The notes under the pieces are model-generated. The model was not told the origin of the DNA, did no database searches, and was given only the letters and a program-made list of their open reading frames with translations. A stretch of DNA of 64,000 nucleotides. It comes from Nonomuraea turkmeniaca (GTDB lineage: Bacteria > Actinomycetota > Actinomycetes > Streptosporangiales > Streptosporangiaceae). The DNA is taken from assembly GCF_005889735.1 (NCBI RefSeq), contig NZ_VCKY01000015.1, positions 1 to 64,000 on the forward strand, in the 5' to 3' direction. The translations under genes were made by a program, and so were the position numbers. Shown here piece after piece: positions 57,511-64,000 of this stretch (position 1 is the stretch's first letter; each line of letters starts with the position of its first letter).

Positions 57511-58413
57511 TCAGCGCGCCGGAGCTCGGCCTTCCTCGTGACCGGGGTGTCCGGCCCGTGGAGTGACCGCCGTGGGGATGACCCGCGGCGCGCCGTGGTT
57601 GATGACGCTCGCGGCGATGCGGCGTTCCGCGAGCCCCATGTGGGGGCGGCCGCCGCCGGTGGAGCCCGGCCGGGTGGCCGAGCCGCGGATCATGGAGCTG
57701 GCGTGCACCCATCGGTGTGACTCGGCCAGCACGTCTCGTTGTGCGCGGCGCAGGTCGGAGTGCCGCGCGTACTGTTCGCAGACGGCGCCCGCAAGCACCC
57801 GCGCCATGACGAGGTGCTCTTCGCAGGCCTTCGCCACCTTGGCCTCCAGGCCGATGACCTGGGCCAGCAGCAGCTGCAGGTGGGGCAGCTCCGAGCTGCG
57901 CTCGAACCCGTCGAGCTCGGCCAGCCGCGCGGGCCAGCGCAGCCGCCGCTCGATCGAAGCGCACGTGGCGGCCACGACCTCCGCGGCGGGTCCGTCGTCC
58001 GGGCTCTGCCCCTCGAGCTGAACGGCGCGTTGGGCGGTGTACGCGAAGTCGGACAGGCGGCGCAGACCGCTCTGCAGCAGGCGTACGCGGTTGTGCAGGC
58101 AGGCGGCGCTCCAGCCGAGCACCAGCAGCCGGTCCTGGTCGGCCTCGCAGTGCCAGCCGACGAGGGACACCTCGCGGGCCATGCGGTGGTAGAGCACCCA
58201 GCCCTCCTGGCGGGCGGGCGGCTCCGGGGTGTCGATCCACACCTGCAGGCCGCCCGGCGGCAGCTCGCCGACACCGACGTCCATGCCGTCGGGCGCGACC
58301 CTGGCGCAGATCCGCCGGACCACGCGCAGATGCGGCGGAGCCACCGACTCCGAGCCGTCCCAGACAGGCGGCACTCGCTCTGGGGCCACTTTCGCCCTTG
58401 GCTCGATGCTCAT
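57511..58413 (-). CDS. unrecognised 300-residue protein, first gene of the flavoenzyme operon
   Basis: A 300-residue soluble protein without a family I recognise. The N-terminal half is mixed (RICARVAPDGMDVGVGELPP, GWVLYHRMAREVSLVGWHCE). The middle is long amphipathic helix (RVRLLQSGLRRLSDFAYTAQ, LLLAQVIGLEAKVAKACEEH). The last 60 residues are Gly/Pro/Arg-rich and probably disordered. AGGAGG lies 7-12 nt before ATG 58413. It is 70 bp upstream of the 85-residue protein gene and is the first gene behind a promoter region with repeated sites. A scaffolding, binding or enzymatic role is equally open. Confidence 0.75.
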   Translation of the reverse strand: MSIEPRAKVAPERVPPVWDGSESVAPPHLRVVRRICARVAPDGMDVGVGELPPGGLQVWIDTPEPPARQEGWVLYHRMAREVSLVGWHCEADQDRLLVLGWSAACLHNRVRLLQSGLRRLSDFAYTAQRAVQLEGQSPDDGPAAEVVAATCASIERRLRWPARLAELDGFERSSELPHLQLLLAQVIGLEAKVAKACEEHLVMARVLAGAVCEQYARHSDLRRAQRDVLAESHRWVHASSMIRGSATRPGSTGGGRPHMGLAERRIAASVINHGAPRVIPTAVTPRAGHPGHEEGRAPAR

Positions 58414-58450
58414 CTGAGGCCACCTCCTGACCCGTGGGCCGTATTCGATC

Positions 58451-58526
58451 TCTGTAAATTCACACTTAATGTTGCCGCTCTGATCGTGAGCACCGGGCGG
58501 TTTTCTGTCAACTGGCACTTAACAGA
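58451..58526. promoter_or_regulatory. two related 19-bp sites and a 23-bp palindrome at the flavoenzyme operon promoter
   Basis: TCTGTAAATTCACACTTAA (58451-58469) and TCTGTCAACTGGCACTTAA (58504-58522) match at 14 of 19 positions and are 53 bp apart, about five helical turns. The second extends to a 23-bp palindrome (58504-58526) whose 11-bp arms match at 9 positions. On the minus strand this palindrome contains TTGACA, followed after 17 bp by CACGAT, a plausible promoter for the operon starting at 58413. The rest of the 253-bp gap to the sialidase-like gene shows TAGGGT and TAGAGT as weak rightward -10 candidates. Confidence 0.6.
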
Positions 58527-58666
58527 TAGGGTATGGATCCCTCGCCGAGAGGTCAGGCCGTGGCGTGAACGGGCGACTTCCCGCACGTGAATCCCGCGTT
58601 TCGGGCCGTGGATGATCTAGAGTCCGTACGGTTCGGCAAGCGTGAAGGACAGGCGAGGAGCAGCCC

Positions 58667-60364
58667 GTGCCGGTGCCTAGAGCCGTGGTCGCGGCCATGT
58701 CGCTCGCCTCCGTGCTGCCCGCGTCGCCCGGCGCTGCGCAGGCAAGAGGCGGTCACTGCGTGCTACCGGAGCACTCCCAGCAGTCCGCCTCTTACCTGAT
58801 CGATAGTGATTCGTCACTAGACTGGATTCATCCCAATCCGCCGCCTGCCGCGCGGGAGCCGACGGCCTCGGAGCGACTGGATTTCGCCGGGTTCCCGAAC
58901 GTGTCCGCCTTCGACGTGGTCCGCCCCGACGGCACGCCGGCACGGAAGGTGATCACGACGTTCACCACGAACGTGGACAGGGTCGTCACCCTCACCGGCG
59001 AGGCGGCGGTCTCGGACGACGGCGGGGCGACGTTCGGCCCGTCCGGGGCCACGCCGCTGCGGGAAGCGCCGGTCGAGCTGCTCGACGGCCGGTTCTTCGC
59101 CACGGAGTACTACCTGACCGGGACCGGGCCGCACACGGCCCGGCTGGGCGTGCTGACCTCCTCGTCCGACGACGCCGGCGAGAGCTGGGTCCGCGCCGAG
59201 TCGACGCTGTCCACGCCGGACGAGCGGCTGCCGGGCGGGGTCGTGCACGGCGCGCCGGTGCAACTCGCCGACGGCACGATCCTGATCACCGCGTACGTCC
59301 GCTACCGGGACACGGGGGCGCACCAGGCCGAGGTGTACGCCAGCGCGGACGGCGGCAGGACGTTCGCGCGGCGCGGCGTGATCGCCCGGCCCGCCGGCGG
59401 GTTCGCGTACAACGAGGCGACCGTCGCGCAGACGATGGACGGCACCTTGCTGGCGGTCGTGCGGCGCGAGGGCGGCCCGTACTCGACGCTGCACCACAGC
59501 CGCTCGGCCGACGGCGGCCGGACCTGGTCGCCGGTGAGCGAGGTGCGTTTCGCGGGCATGGACTGCGTGGTGCGCGGGGTGGCGCCGCGACTGCTGCTGA
59601 TGCCGGACGGAGTGCTGGTGCTCAGCGCGGGGCGGCCGGACAACTGGCTGGCCGTCTCGCCGGACGGGCTCGGGCACGAGTGGCGGGAGCCGCGGGTGAC
59701 GTACCACAACCGGGACGGGGTGTGGGACACGCACGGGTCGTCCGGTTACACCGGCGTGGCGGCGGTCGGGCCGCACCGGCTGATCCAGGTGTTCGACAAC
59801 TGCAAGCTGCCGGGCGTGGGTGCCGGCGGGCTGCTGAACGAGACGACGTGCCCGGCGCACGGGCGGTTCGAGCACGGTGGCTGGTACGCGATCAAGCGCC
59901 GTCTGTTCACCGTGGCCCCGCCCGGTCCGGGCCTGCTGGACCTCGCCGGCATGCACCGGCGCGGCGAGCTGTCGATCGACACCACGATGCGCTGGTCCAG
60001 CCGGGATCGGCCCAGGACGCGCCCGGAGGCCGCCTTCGACGGCAGCACCGGCTACTGGTCGAGCGCCATGGGCCGCCGCGGGCGCTACGTGCTGCATCTG
60101 GACCGGCAGTACCCGCTCACCCGCATCGGGCTCAGCCTGCGGCCGGGGCATCCGGCGAACGCGCGCGTGTACGTCTCCGCGGACGGGCGCTCGTGGGGCG
60201 ATCCGGTCCTCAGAATCATCGGCAGGACGGATTACGCGCTTCGGTACGACCCTATTTCCCGGACGGGCCGGCACGTCAAAATCGTCGTGTCACCGACCGC
60301 TGACTGCACTCCTGAAACTGGGCGGAGGTGCGCTGTGCTCAACGAGGTCGAGCTCTATTCCTGA
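58667..60364 (+). CDS. secreted sialidase-like BNR-repeat protein with discoidin domain
   Basis: A 565-residue exported protein. A short signal (VVAAMSLASVLPASPGAAQA) precedes a six-bladed-propeller-like region with Asp boxes: SDDGGATF, SSDDAGESW, SADGGRTF and SADGGRTW. The last 135 residues form an F5/8 type C (discoidin) domain (PEAAFDGSTGYWSSAMGRRG onward), a carbohydrate-binding module. I do not find the FRIP motif of GH33 sialidases, so the substrate may be another terminal sugar acid. GTG 58667 is preceded by GAGGAG. It is divergent from the flavoenzyme operon, with no visible functional link. Confidence 0.82.
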   Translation: MPVPRAVVAAMSLASVLPASPGAAQARGGHCVLPEHSQQSASYLIDSDSSLDWIHPNPPPAAREPTASERLDFAGFPNVSAFDVVRPDGTPARKVITTFTTNVDRVVTLTGEAAVSDDGGATFGPSGATPLREAPVELLDGRFFATEYYLTGTGPHTARLGVLTSSSDDAGESWVRAESTLSTPDERLPGGVVHGAPVQLADGTILITAYVRYRDTGAHQAEVYASADGGRTFARRGVIARPAGGFAYNEATVAQTMDGTLLAVVRREGGPYSTLHHSRSADGGRTWSPVSEVRFAGMDCVVRGVAPRLLLMPDGVLVLSAGRPDNWLAVSPDGLGHEWREPRVTYHNRDGVWDTHGSSGYTGVAAVGPHRLIQVFDNCKLPGVGAGGLLNETTCPAHGRFEHGGWYAIKRRLFTVAPPGPGLLDLAGMHRRGELSIDTTMRWSSRDRPRTRPEAAFDGSTGYWSSAMGRRGRYVLHLDRQYPLTRIGLSLRPGHPANARVYVSADGRSWGDPVLRIIGRTDYALRYDPISRTGRHVKIVVSPTADCTPETGRRCAVLNEVELYS

Positions 60365-60427
60365 CGGCCTGACTTCCCATATGTCCACCGCGTCAACGGA
60401 CGGTGACAGGCCAGGTCGAAGGCCTCT

Positions 60428-60784
60428 TTATAGGGAATTGTCGTGGTCACCGGCGCGCTGCGGCGGAATACTCGGGCCCAATCCGTAATGGCGGTAGAGC
60501 TCCATCTCCTCCGCCGCGGTCAGGTGCCCGTCGACGTCAATGTGCGGGGCTTCGTGAATCGTTTCCCGGTCGAAGGGAACGCGGATTTCGTGACCCGACC
60601 GGTGGGCGCCGGCCAGCGGCACGAAAGGCTGCCGCATCCCGAGGAACCCCATGCGCACGGTCACCCACTGGGGCTCCTCGGTGCGCTCGTCGAGGTAGAC
60701 CTGGCCGACCTCGCCGATCGGCTCCCCGTCCGGCCCGACGACATGGCATTCGAGCAGATTACGGATCTCGGTCTGCACGGTCAC
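60428..60784 (-). CDS. PRC-barrel domain protein
   Basis: A 118-residue protein with one PRC-barrel: IRNLLECHVVGPDGEPIGEV at the start, then QVYLDERTEEPQWVTVRMGF and FVPLAGAHRSGHEIRVPFDR. The C-terminal tail carries an ELYRHYGLGP block seen in actinobacterial homologues that end in Tyr-rich helices. Such small PRC proteins are often stress-induced; their partner is not known. It stands alone between convergent and tandem neighbours. It starts with ATG at 60784. Confidence 0.88.
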   Translation of the reverse strand: MTVQTEIRNLLECHVVGPDGEPIGEVGQVYLDERTEEPQWVTVRMGFLGMRQPFVPLAGAHRSGHEIRVPFDRETIHEAPHIDVDGHLTAAEEMELYRHYGLGPSIPPQRAGDHDNSL

Positions 60785-60851
60785 GACGACCCCCCGATGC
60801 GTTGACCCTGCCGTAAATGGGATTAATACCCCATATCGCCCATATGCACAC

Positions 60852-61382
60852 TTACTCGCCGTGGAAGCCGCGCAACTCGGCCAGGTGCTGCTCGAGCGTC
60901 GGAGCCGCCGCCTTGGCCAGGGCGACGACCGGCTGGGACGATCCCCCGGAGATCTCCTTCTTGGTGGCGGCGATCGCGGCCAGGTGCTCGTTGGTCATGG
61001 TCGCGATGAACTCCTGGTCGAAGTCCCTGCCCACCGCGTCCCGCAACTGGAGGATCTCCTCCCGCTGATGGGCGGAGATCGACCTGGGCAGCTGCACGCC
61101 CAGCTGCGTGGCCACCTGGGAGACCTTGACGTCGAACTTGGTGTGGTCCTGGACGAGCATCCTGCCGATCGCCTTGATCCGCTTGGTGGAGCCCTTGCCC
61201 TGCGCCAGCCGGCCCGCCTGGATCTCGGCGATGTCACCCTGGTGGATGGTCCGCAGCCAGGCGACGTCCTGCTCGGACGGCGGCGTGTCGGTCTTCGGCG
61301 CGAGGGCCGCGGTGTTGGTCGGGACCTCGGCGCATCCGGCCAGCGCGGCGACGGCGAGCAAGAGGGTCAGGCGTGTACGCAT
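60852..61382 (-). CDS. DUF4142 family lipoprotein
   Basis: A 176-residue lipoprotein: signal LTLLLAVAALAGC with lipobox Cys17. The mature part is a four-helix DUF4142 domain (SEQDVAWLRTIHQGDIAEIQ, MLVQDHTKFDVKVSQVATQL, FIATMTNEHLAAIAATKKEI). The conserved His residues in DHTKF and EHLAAI could bind metal, as in ferritin-like folds. AGGAA lies 5 nt before ATG 61382. The role is unknown. No operon partner. Confidence 0.9.
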   Translation of the reverse strand: MRTRLTLLLAVAALAGCAEVPTNTAALAPKTDTPPSEQDVAWLRTIHQGDIAEIQAGRLAQGKGSTKRIKAIGRMLVQDHTKFDVKVSQVATQLGVQLPRSISAHQREEILQLRDAVGRDFDQEFIATMTNEHLAAIAATKKEISGGSSQPVVALAKAAAPTLEQHLAELRGFHGE

Positions 61383-61490
61383 GGGCGTTCCTATGGCATG
61401 GTGACACTGATCCACTACGCAGGGTAACGGTCCCTTTGGCGCGGCCCCAGCATTCCGGTGGCCCGGGCGCGTCCCGGGATCGATGTGACG

Positions 61491-62654
61491 TCAGGAGCCT
61501 CGGGCCGGGGAGCGGAAGCTCAGCTCCAGGGTGGTGTGCTGCTTGCGGATGACGATCCCCTCGGCGTCCGCCTGCCCCGGGTAGGCCTTCACCCGCAGGT
61601 CGCCCGCCTGCGGGCGGCCCGCCTCGTCCCAGGCCGCGACGTGCCCGGCCAGATCGGCCGCCAGCCTGGCGCCGGCGCCGCCGTGGCCGCGGGCGACCAG
61701 GAAGCCCTCGGCCGCCAGCACGGCGATGCTGTCACCCTCGACGAGGCCGGCGCTGATCGCCGGCCCGGCGGCCGTCTGGCCGCTGAGCGCGCACCAGCGC
61801 GGCTCGTGCAGGGCCAGCCACAACGACATGCCCATGCCGATCACGGGCACGGGTGCGGGCTCCTCGACCTTGGTGGTGATCTCGGTGGGCGCGGCGTCGA
61901 GCGCGGCGGCCACGTCGCCGAGCTTGCGCGGCCCGGGAAGCGCCAGCATGAGCTCGGGATCCCGCCGCAGCACGATGACCACCTCGGGCCCGGCGAACGG
62001 CCCTCGCATCCGCATGAACCCGCACGGGGCCACCGACCGGCTCACCCAGTGCCCGTCATCGCGTTCCATGGCCACGGACACCTGCACGCCGCGCAGGTCG
62101 AGCGGCACCACCAGCCGCCCGTCCGGGCGCAGTTGGGCCAGCCAGGCGGGAGCCAGGTCCCACACGCCGACCGTGGCGATGAGCCGGTCGTACGGGGCCA
62201 GCTCGGGATGGCCGGCGGCCCCGTCCCCGCGCACCACCTCCACCCGGGACTCCCCCGCGGCCGCCAGGTGCTCCCTGGCCCCGGCGACCAGGTCCTCGTC
62301 GATGTCGACGCTCACGACGCGCCCCTCAGGGCCGACCAGGCGGGCGAGCAATGCGGCGTTGTAGCCGGTGCCCGCGCCGATCTCCAGCACCCGGTGCCCG
62401 AGCGCCACGTCGAGCTGGTCGAGCATGGTGGCCATGATGGCGGGCTGTGACGAGGAGCTGATGGGCCGGCCCTCGTCGTCGCGTTTGGTCACGATGGGCT
62501 CGTCGCGGTAGGCGTCCTGGGGTTCGACGCCGGGCACGAAAAGGTGGCGCGGCACGTCACGCATGGCCGCGGCCACGGGCTCGCTGACGTGCTGGCGCTC
62601 CCGCAGCAGCGCCACCATGGCTTCCCTCTGCGTCGCGCAGTCCATGACCCCCAT
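61491..62654 (-). CDS. protein-L-isoaspartate O-methyltransferase-like protein with C-terminal extension
   Basis: A 387-residue methyltransferase. Residues 1-200 are PIMT-like: AMRDVPRHLFVPG and AYRDEPIVTKRDDEGRPISS with SSQPAIMATMLDQLDV, then the SAM site HRVLEIGAGTGYNAALLARL. The remaining 190 residues are an extra domain shared with long actinobacterial PIMT homologues (PRKLGDVAAALDAAPTEITT and onward). PIMT repairs isoaspartyl residues; long forms also act in RiPP maturation, but no precursor or lanthionine enzyme is nearby. It is divergent from the HesB-like gene. Confidence 0.88.
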   Translation of the reverse strand: MGVMDCATQREAMVALLRERQHVSEPVAAAMRDVPRHLFVPGVEPQDAYRDEPIVTKRDDEGRPISSSSQPAIMATMLDQLDVALGHRVLEIGAGTGYNAALLARLVGPEGRVVSVDIDEDLVAGAREHLAAAGESRVEVVRGDGAAGHPELAPYDRLIATVGVWDLAPAWLAQLRPDGRLVVPLDLRGVQVSVAMERDDGHWVSRSVAPCGFMRMRGPFAGPEVVIVLRRDPELMLALPGPRKLGDVAAALDAAPTEITTKVEEPAPVPVIGMGMSLWLALHEPRWCALSGQTAAGPAISAGLVEGDSIAVLAAEGFLVARGHGGAGARLAADLAGHVAAWDEAGRPQAGDLRVKAYPGQADAEGIVIRKQHTTLELSFRSPARGS

Positions 62655-62814
62655 TGTCCACGCCCCCCGTCACGCCCCGCCCGCCTGCACGTCGGGAAAT
62701 CCCGTACAAGATCGCGTGAGAACAGTTGGTAAAGAACGAGCTAATAAGGGTTGAGGGCGGATAAGGGGGGAAGGGCAGCCAACTCCTGAACGTCGACCGT
62801 GAGGAGGAGCCGTA
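62655..62814. promoter_or_regulatory. divergent AT-richer promoter region upstream of the HesB-like gene
   Basis: A 160-bp gap that is less GC-rich than its surroundings around 62700-62760 (GTTGGTAAAG and CTAATAAGGG). TAATAA could serve as a -10, but no -35 at standard distance fits. GAGGAGGAG lies about 6 nt before the GTG start at 62815. No gene is seen. Confidence 0.35.
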
Positions 62815-63114
62815 GTGCTCACCCTGACAGCCAACGCAGCACAGGCGATTCGCGATTTGACCGCGTCCGCGCCGGATGCGGCCCAGAGCGGGATTCGCAT
62901 CTCGTCTCAGGGCGAGAACGCGACTTCGCTCACCCTTTCGCTGGCCACCGCGCCCGAACCGGCTGATGCGATCGTGGAGACCGAGGGGGCGCGGGTCTAC
63001 CTGGACCCTGTGGCCGCCACCGTGCTTGACGACAAGGCTCTCGATGCCGGAGCCGATGACCAGGGCAGCGTGTCGTTCCTGGTCACCGACCAGTCCGGCG
63101 GATACGACACCTGA
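62815..63114 (+). CDS. cysteine-free HesB/IscA-like protein
   Basis: A 99-residue protein with the A-type carrier fold pattern: MLTLTANAAQAIRDLTASAP at the start and TEGARVYLDPVAATVLDDKA, then QGSVSFLVTDQ, at the end. It contains no cysteine, while IscA/HesB proteins use three for Fe-S transfer, so it cannot carry a cluster in the usual way. Similar Cys-less forms occur in actinobacteria as HesB-like proteins of unknown role. The start is GTG 62815 behind GAGGAGGAG. Confidence 0.85.
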   Translation: MLTLTANAAQAIRDLTASAPDAAQSGIRISSQGENATSLTLSLATAPEPADAIVETEGARVYLDPVAATVLDDKALDAGADDQGSVSFLVTDQSGGYDT

Positions 63115-63126
63115 CACGACACGGGC

Positions 63127-63159
63127 GCCCCGCCGCGGCCTGCCAGGCCGCGGCGGGGC
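63127..63159. terminator. 14-bp hairpin terminator between convergent genes
   Basis: Perfect all-G+C arms at 63127-63140 and 63146-63159 with loop TGCCA. It lies 12 bp after the HesB-like stop and 6 bp before the end of the esterase gene; it can serve both strands. Confidence 0.8.
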
Positions 63160-63165
63160 CGCCGC

Positions 63166-64000
63166 TCAGCTGCCGGAGAGCAGCTTGTGCAGGTAGCGCA
63201 GCTGTTCCTCGGACTGGAAGCCGCCGCCGCCCTCGTGGTTGTTCCAGGGCCAGACGGTGATCTCCTTGGGGCCCTGCCAGTGGTTGTACGCGGCGAACAC
63301 CGTCGACGGCGGGCACACGTCGTCCATCAGCGCGACCGAGTACAACGCGGGCACCTGGCCGCGCGCGGCGAAGTTCATGCCGTCGAAGTACGCCAGCGTG
63401 CGGAACACCTGCTCGGCGCTGTCCCTGCGGGTGGCCAGGAACCGGACCAGCTCCTGGTACGGGTCGCGCCCGGTGATCTCGACCGCCCGCCGGAAGTGCG
63501 TCAGGAACGGCACGTCGATGAGCGCCGCCTGGACGGCCGGATGCAGCGCGGCCGTGGCCTGGGCGATGCCGCCGCCCTGGCTGCCGCCCGAGACCACGAT
63601 GCGGCCCCCGTCGACCGCCGGGTGCTCCAGCGCCGCGTCCACGGCTCGGACGGCGTCGGTGAAGACCCGCCGGTAGTAGTAGTCCTCGGGGTCGAGGATG
63701 CCGCGGGTCATCATGCCGGGCGCCTGCGGGTTGCCGCTGCCGTGCGGGTCGCCCGTGGTGCCCGGGCTGCCCACGTTGCCGCCGCCGTGGCCGCGGGTCT
63801 CCATCACGAACACCGCGTACCCGGCCGCGGGCCAGAACAGGTGGTCCTTGGGGAACCCGCGCCCGCCGCTGTAGCCGATGTAGTGCATCACGCACGGCAC
63901 CGGCCCGTCCGCCCCGCGCGGCAGCAGGAACCAGCCGTTGATCCGGTGCCCGCCCCAGCCGGCGAACGACACCTCGAACACGTCCACGGCGGCGAAGGGC
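63166..64000 (-). CDS. acetylxylan esterase / cephalosporin C deacetylase family (CE7), 5' end outside window
   Basis: The visible 278 codons lack the start, which lies beyond 64000; family members have about 320 residues. The catalytic triad is visible: Ser in [15 protein letters not shown], Asp in [13 protein letters not shown] and His in [31 protein letters not shown] contains the oxyanion Tyr region, and [17 protein letters not shown] follows. CE7 enzymes remove acetyl groups from xylo-oligosaccharides or related small acetyl esters in the cytoplasm. It is convergent with the HesB-like gene. Confidence 0.92.
   Translation of the reverse strand, partial: PFAAVDVFEVSFAGWGGHRINGWFLLPRGADGPVPCVMHYIGYSGGRGFPKDHLFWPAAGYAVFVMETRGHGGGNVGSPGTTGDPHGSGNPQAPGMMTRGILDPEDYYYRRVFTDAVRAVDAALEHPAVDGGRIVVSGGSQGGGIAQATAALHPAVQAALIDVPFLTHFRRAVEITGRDPYQELVRFLATRRDSAEQVFRTLAYFDGMNFAARGQVPALYSVALMDDVCPPSTVFAAYNHWQGPKEITVWPWNNHEGGGGFQSEEQLRYLHKLLSGS

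Noticed and set aside
61491-62654. FxLD-type RiPP methyltransferase
   Set aside because: Long PIMT-like proteins occur in such clusters, but no FxLD-like peptide or lanthionine synthetase is found on either side.

Overview
The window is about 70% GC. Its genes often start with GTG, form tightly overlapping ATGA/GTGA operons, and in several places appear to use leaderless promoters. Together with the gene families (LAL regulators, MmyB-type XRE, GerW/YtfJ, cysteine-free HesB, DUF4142, a divergent second EF-Tu) this points to a soil actinomycete, probably of the Streptosporangiales (Nonomuraea-like). The genus is an inference from family content. I see no rRNA, tRNA, CRISPR array, integrase or insertion sequence, and no gene-free stretch longer than about 255 bp.

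Layout. 10-4433: a large LuxR-type (LAL) regulator, a small conserved protein and a TIGR01777 epimerase. 4517-12729: an Lrp/AsnC regulator divergent from an operon of a dipeptide-type ABC transporter (SBP, two permeases, two ATPases), an M24-family peptidase homologue with a degraded metal site, and an N-acylamino-acid-racemase-type enolase enzyme. This looks like a peptide or modified amino acid uptake and conversion locus. 12719-13945: a scar where a frameshifted beta-lactamase-family pseudogene abuts an inverted fragment of a carbohydrate-binding domain. 14054-24867: a sugar locus with a galactonate-dehydratase-like enzyme, a LacI regulator with two matching candidate operators, a CUT1-type sugar ABC transporter, a Tat-exported glycosidase-like protein that fits no family I can name, a long FAD-dependent oxidoreductase with a C-terminal binding domain, and an NAD-dependent epimerase/dehydrogenase.

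25113-30370: a lone divergent tuf gene, then a GH2 beta-galactosidase and a FluG-like amidohydrolase. 30491-38009: a secreted phosphodiester-glycosidase/calcineurin phosphatase fusion, a multi-spanning membrane protein ending in a serine-hydrolase domain, a conserved hypothetical, and a VIT1/CCC1-like metal transporter behind a palindromic operator. 38089-44982: LysE exporter, GerW, pgi, an IlvD/Edd sugar-acid dehydratase and a divergent phosphoketolase; the last three form a carbon-metabolism block. 45045-51637: a two-part K+/H+ antiporter (RCK_C subunit plus CPA2 channel), a Qnr-like pentapeptide protein, an MmyB-type regulator next to an FMN reductase and aldo-keto reductase, a nucleotidyltransferase-like protein and CopC.

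51665-58413 is the most unusual part. An apparent five-gene leftward operon holds an unrecognised 300-residue protein, an 85-residue protein with a strong RBS, a VAO-type FAD oxidase, a 14-TM MFS exporter and a group-A flavin monooxygenase with an altered FAD motif, followed by a fatty-acid desaturase. Its promoter region carries two related 19-bp elements 53 bp apart, one inside a near-perfect 23-bp palindrome over a TTGACA -35 box. This looks like an undescribed small-molecule or peptide-linked oxidative pathway with its own export and control. 58667-64000: a sialidase-like secreted BNR protein with a discoidin domain, PRC-barrel, DUF4142 and isoaspartyl-methyltransferase genes, a cysteine-free HesB and a CE7 esterase cut by the window end.
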